Position numbers and translations under genes: made by a program
Shown here: positions 61,159 through 64,000 of the stretch, piece after piece
Position numbering within the stretch: position 1 is the first letter of the stretch
Layout of the letters: each line of letters opens with the position of its first letter
The notes under the pieces: generated by a model
The model's input: the letters and a program-made list of their open reading frames with translations, nothing else
What the model was told of the DNA's origin: nothing
Databases searched by the model: none
Source: UBA10438 sp964432155
Lineage (GTDB): Bacteria; Bacteroidota; Ignavibacteria; Kapaibacteriales; Kapaibacteriaceae
Assembly: GCA_964432155.1 (NCBI GenBank)
Contig: CAYSMF010000012.1
Span: 3,189 to 67,188 of the forward strand
Length of the DNA: 64,000 bases
Direction of reading: 5' to 3'

Positions 61159-61902
61159 ATGCCCCCTACCACCATCTCTGTTAGACGCATTGCTGTCGTC
61201 CTCGCACTTGCTCTGAGCGTTGTCGCTTCGGCTCCGCTCTACGCACAGATTGCGGGCGAGGAGCCCCCTGCCACCGACACCTCCATCGTGTTCACGCCGG
61301 TACGTCCGTTGCTTGAAGAGCTGGCGAGTAATGCTGTAGCAACCCACGCTGCTGGGTTCGACCTCCTGTTTTCAGGAAGCGGATGGGGAGCAGGCGTATT
61401 CTACACGCGACAACTCGCAGAGAACCTCAGTGGCTTTGCGAACGTCGTGATTACGCCGCGGCGAAACTCTGATGAAGTTGAGAACGTGTGGTACAATGGC
61501 TTCATCCCGATTGTTGCCAATAAGATTAATCGGTTGTTCATGTTCCCTGTGTCTGCGGGAGTGCAGTATCGCTTGTTCTCGGAAGGCCTGCAGGAGACGT
61601 TTCGTCCGTATGTGTCGGTGGGACTTACCGCGACGCCGATCTTGCAGACGCCGTACTTGAAGGACGGGTATTACTACGAGTTCTTCGAGTCCTTTGGCCA
61701 TGGAACATGGCATATGCGCATGGGTGGCGTGATTGGTCTTGGATCGGTCTTCGGGCAACCCGGCAAAGGCAGTGTGATCGGCGTGAACATTCGGTACTAC
61801 ACGATCCCGTATGGCGAGCCTGGACTCGAGAGTATGGCAGGTCTGCCAATCACGAACTTTGGTGCAGTGTTTCTCTCGCTCTCTGTCGGGAGCGCTTGGT
61901 GA
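61159..61902 (+). CDS. Putative outer-membrane beta-barrel protein
   Basis: 247 residues from the ATG at 61159. Signal peptide (VRRIAVVLALALSVVASAPLYA). Alternating aromatic beta strands (AGVFYTRQLAENLSGFANVVITPRR, FMFPVSAGVQYRLF, YVSVGLTATPI, GVNIRYYTIPYG, GAVFLSLSVGSAW) are compatible with an 8-stranded barrel; the C-terminal strand ends in Trp, as outer-membrane proteins often do. No known family was recognised. The stop shares GTGA with trmO. Confidence 0.65.
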   Translation: MPPTTISVRRIAVVLALALSVVASAPLYAQIAGEEPPATDTSIVFTPVRPLLEELASNAVATHAAGFDLLFSGSGWGAGVFYTRQLAENLSGFANVVITPRRNSDEVENVWYNGFIPIVANKINRLFMFPVSAGVQYRLFSEGLQETFRPYVSVGLTATPILQTPYLKDGYYYEFFESFGHGTWHMRMGGVIGLGSVFGQPGKGSVIGVNIRYYTIPYGEPGLESMAGLPITNFGAVFLSLSVGSAW

Positions 61903-62561
61903 CGTTGAACATTGAGCCGATTGGAATCATTCGCACGCCCTACAAGGCCCCCTATGATGCACCGCGACAACCGCGTGTAGATGATCGGGTAGACGAGGCC
62001 GTCGTGACATTGTTCCCGCATCGCAACTACGAGCAGGCGACAGGGGATCTTCATGGCTGCGATCGCATCTGGCTGATCACGTACTTTCATCGCGCGCAAG
62101 GATGGAAGCCACGCGTGCTTGTACCACGTGGACGGGTCAAGCGCGGTGTGTTCGCAACGCGATCGCCGCACCGACCGAACAATATCGGACTCACCTGCGT
62201 CGAGCTAATCCGTGTTGAGGGGCTATCGCTTGTGGTTCGAGGAACGGACCTCCTTGACGAGACCCCTGTGCTCGACATCAAGCCGTACATCGCCTACGCA
62301 GACGCATTCCCCGATAGCCGCGTGGCGTGGCTCGACGAAGTTGATGCCTTGCCAGCATACTCCGTTGTGTGGTCTAACGGCATCGCTGATGCCCTCGATG
62401 CAGACACGCGTGCACATGTTGAACGCGTGCTCGAAGCAGACCCATTCCCGCATCCATATCGTCGCATCGAGCAGCTCAACGAGGACACGTTCGAACTTGC
62501 GGTACGCGAACAACGTTTTCGCTTCGTGATTGCCGACACAACAGTGACCATCATTGCATAG
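61899..62561 (+). CDS. trmO: tRNA (t6A37)-N6-methyltransferase TrmO
   Basis: 220 residues, GTG start at 61899. The family signature is PIGIIRTPYKAPYDAPRQP at the start, then VFATRSPHRPNNIGLTCVELI and DIKPYIAYADAF. TrmO uses SAM to methylate t6A at position 37 of tRNA-Thr. The C-terminal accessory domain fits E. coli YaeB. Coupled to the outer-membrane protein gene. Confidence 0.9.
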   Translation: MTLNIEPIGIIRTPYKAPYDAPRQPRVDDRVDEAVVTLFPHRNYEQATGDLHGCDRIWLITYFHRAQGWKPRVLVPRGRVKRGVFATRSPHRPNNIGLTCVELIRVEGLSLVVRGTDLLDETPVLDIKPYIAYADAFPDSRVAWLDEVDALPAYSVVWSNGIADALDADTRAHVERVLEADPFPHPYRRIEQLNEDTFELAVREQRFRFVIADTTVTIIA

Positions 62562-62565
62562 TCCG

Positions 62566-62573
62566 TAGCTTTG
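62566..62573 (+). promoter_or_regulatory. -7 box TAGCTTTG of metH
   Basis: Full TAnnTTTG match, 6 bases before the metH ATG. There is no room for a cobalamin or SAM riboswitch before the gene. Confidence 0.5.
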
Positions 62574-62579
62574 CACGTA

Positions 62580-64000
62580 ATGACCGACTCCATTCGAACG
62601 TTACTCGAGCGTCGCATCTTGATGCTCGACGGTGCCATGGGCACGATGATTCAGCGACTCCGCTTGACGGAGGAAGACTATCGGGGATCGCGATTCCGCG
62701 ACCACGAGATTCCGCTGAAAGGAAACAACGACCTTCTGTCGCTGACGCAGCCCGAGGCGATTGTCTCGATTCACCGTGCGTACCTCGAAGCTGGTGCTGA
62801 TATCATCGAGACGAACACGTTTTCGTCGACATCGATTGGTCAGGCAGAGTACGGACTCGGTGCACTTGCACGAGAGGTGAGTCGCGAAGGGGCTAGGCTT
62901 GCACGTATTGCAGCCGATGAGTTCACCACACGCACACCAGCACGTCCTCGATTTGTAGCCGGTTCGATCGGTCCGACGACAAAGATGTTGTCGATGTCGC
63001 CGGATGTCAACGACCCAGGCTTCCGTGCCGTGACCTTCGATGAAATGCGCCTTGCCTTCCGCGAGCAGATCTTGGGTCTGACCGAAGGTGGTGTAGATGT
63101 GCTGTTGTTTGAAACCGTGACTGATACGCTCAACCTAAAGGCAGGATTAAAGGCGTATGCAGAGTTATGCGACGAAATTGGTCTTGCTGTGCCGGTCATG
63201 ATTTCCGGCACCATTACCGATATGTCGGGTCGCACGCTTTCTGGTCAGACGCCCTCTGCGTTTTGGACGTCGGTCGAGCATGCACGAAACTTGTTGTCAA
63301 TCGGACTCAATTGCGCGCTCGGCTCATCGATGATGCGCCCCTTCATTGAAGAGCTGTCTGGCGTTGCCTCGTCGTACGTTTCCCTGTATCCCAATGCAGG
63401 TTTGCCGAACGCGATGGGCGGGTACGACGAAACGCCCGACTACATGGCGGAGCAAGCGCGCGAGTATGCACGTGCAGGCTTCATCAATATCCTCGGTGGA
63501 TGTTGTGGTACAACGCCTGACCACATCCGAGCAATGGCTGAAGCAGTTGCCGACCTCGCTCCGCGGGTACCGTCGGCACGGCCACTCACAATGCGACTCA
63601 GCGGTCTTGAAATGATTGAGATGCGCCCTGAGACCAACTTTGTGAATGTTGGTGAGCGCACAAACGTTACGGGCTCACGCGCATTTGCAAAGCTCATCTT
63701 GTCGAACTCCTACGAGCAAGCATGTGATGTTGCTCGACAGCAAGTTGAGAACGGCGCACAGATTATCGACATCAACATGGACGAAGGTCTGCTTGATTCA
63801 GAGCAGGCCATGCAGACGTTCCTTAATCTGATCGCAGCTGAACCTGATATCGCACGCGTTCCGGTGATGATTGACTCATCAAAGTGGTCGGTGCTCGAGG
63901 CAGGACTGCGATGTGTACAAGGCAAGGGGATTGTCAACTCCATCTCGCTCAAGGATGGGGAAGATGAATTCATCCGCAGAGCGAAACTCTGCAGGGATTA
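62580..64000 (+). CDS. metH: Cobalamin-dependent methionine synthase, N-terminal part (cut by window edge)
   Basis: At least 473 residues; runs off the right edge. The homocysteine-methyltransferase barrel (1-330) carries the zinc ligands C245 (GLNCALG) and C308/C309 (GGCCGTTPDH). A linker leads to the pterin-binding domain (FVNVGERTNVTGSRAFAKLI at about 358, then MIDSSKWSVLEAG). MetH moves a methyl group from methyltetrahydrofolate to homocysteine through cobalamin. The cobalamin-binding and activation domains lie beyond the window. Confidence 0.95.
   Translation, partial: MTDSIRTLLERRILMLDGAMGTMIQRLRLTEEDYRGSRFRDHEIPLKGNNDLLSLTQPEAIVSIHRAYLEAGADIIETNTFSSTSIGQAEYGLGALAREVSREGARLARIAADEFTTRTPARPRFVAGSIGPTTKMLSMSPDVNDPGFRAVTFDEMRLAFREQILGLTEGGVDVLLFETVTDTLNLKAGLKAYAELCDEIGLAVPVMISGTITDMSGRTLSGQTPSAFWTSVEHARNLLSIGLNCALGSSMMRPFIEELSGVASSYVSLYPNAGLPNAMGGYDETPDYMAEQAREYARAGFINILGGCCGTTPDHIRAMAEAVADLAPRVPSARPLTMRLSGLEMIEMRPETNFVNVGERTNVTGSRAFAKLILSNSYEQACDVARQQVENGAQIIDINMDEGLLDSEQAMQTFLNLIAAEPDIARVPVMIDSSKWSVLEAGLRCVQGKGIVNSISLKDGEDEFIRRAKLCRD

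Noticed and set aside
62562..62580. Cobalamin or SAM riboswitch ahead of metH
   Set aside because: Only 18 bases separate the trmO stop and the metH ATG.

Overview
The window looks like a chromosomal segment from a member of the FCB/Bacteroidota superphylum, probably a deep lineage near Ignavibacteria, Chlorobi or Kapabacteria (inference). The evidence is a set of secreted proteins with C-terminal type IX secretion (T9SS)-like sorting domains, a TonB-dependent receptor with a carboxypeptidase-like N-terminal domain, a HYC_CC_PP-like Cys-rich protein, and upstream elements matching the Bacteroidota -7 box TAnnTTTG (or TAnnTTCG) at many genes. Gene density is very high. Many neighbours overlap by 1 to 4 bases (ATGA, GTGA, TAATG), and no prophage, insertion sequence, CRISPR array or tRNA was found.

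Layout: 1-3.4 kb is a minus-strand envelope group (MltD-like lytic transglycosylase, lone ABC ATPase, secreted MXAN_6640-type metalloprotease, small secreted protein, YjdI-type ferredoxin). 3.5-6.3 kb is a metal-uptake type pair (Cys-rich exported protein and TonB receptor). 6.3-11.9 kb is a minus-strand run: panD, GlmU-like nucleotidyltransferase, methylmalonyl-CoA epimerase, gpmA, and an exported TldD/TldE-like pair. 12-20.5 kb holds an AtuA-like protein, a lipoprotein, kynureninase, a TrmH-type methyltransferase, a double TetR protein, lysS, a site-2 protease and a polytopic membrane protein. 20.5-31 kb holds an MsbA-like exporter, a cell-wall amidase, corA, rlmD, a T9SS subtilase with a secreted partner, and rpsA.

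31-39.9 kb holds rpsF-rplI with a possible autoregulatory leader, a TIGR01777 epimerase, a di-lipoyl E2, dtd, DUF4920, a deaminase, an AIM24-like protein, thyX, a di-haem peroxidase lipoprotein and a phosphoesterase. 40-49 kb holds secA, an unknown small protein, a cysteine desulfurase, YceI, a CxxCH/Ig/T9SS protein and glutamate dehydrogenase. 49-56 kb holds hppD-hisC facing ansA-alr-scpA-scpB, then a possible structured RNA ending in a strong terminator. 56-64 kb holds alkB, an MBL hydrolase, lipA, an Hpt protein, the RNase P RNA gene rnpB, a zinc-ribbon coiled-coil protein, a Nif3-like protein, an outer-membrane-like protein, trmO and the 5' part of metH.

Most of the content is housekeeping: amino-acid breakdown (Tyr, Kyn, Asn, Glu), cofactors (lipoate, pantothenate, cobalamin-methionine), RNA modification and envelope export. 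The less ordinary items are the tandem TetR fusion, the exported TldD/E pair, the structured intergenic RNA, promoter boxes placed 4-7 bases before start codons (predicting leaderless mRNAs), and rnpB lying inside a minus-strand gene run.
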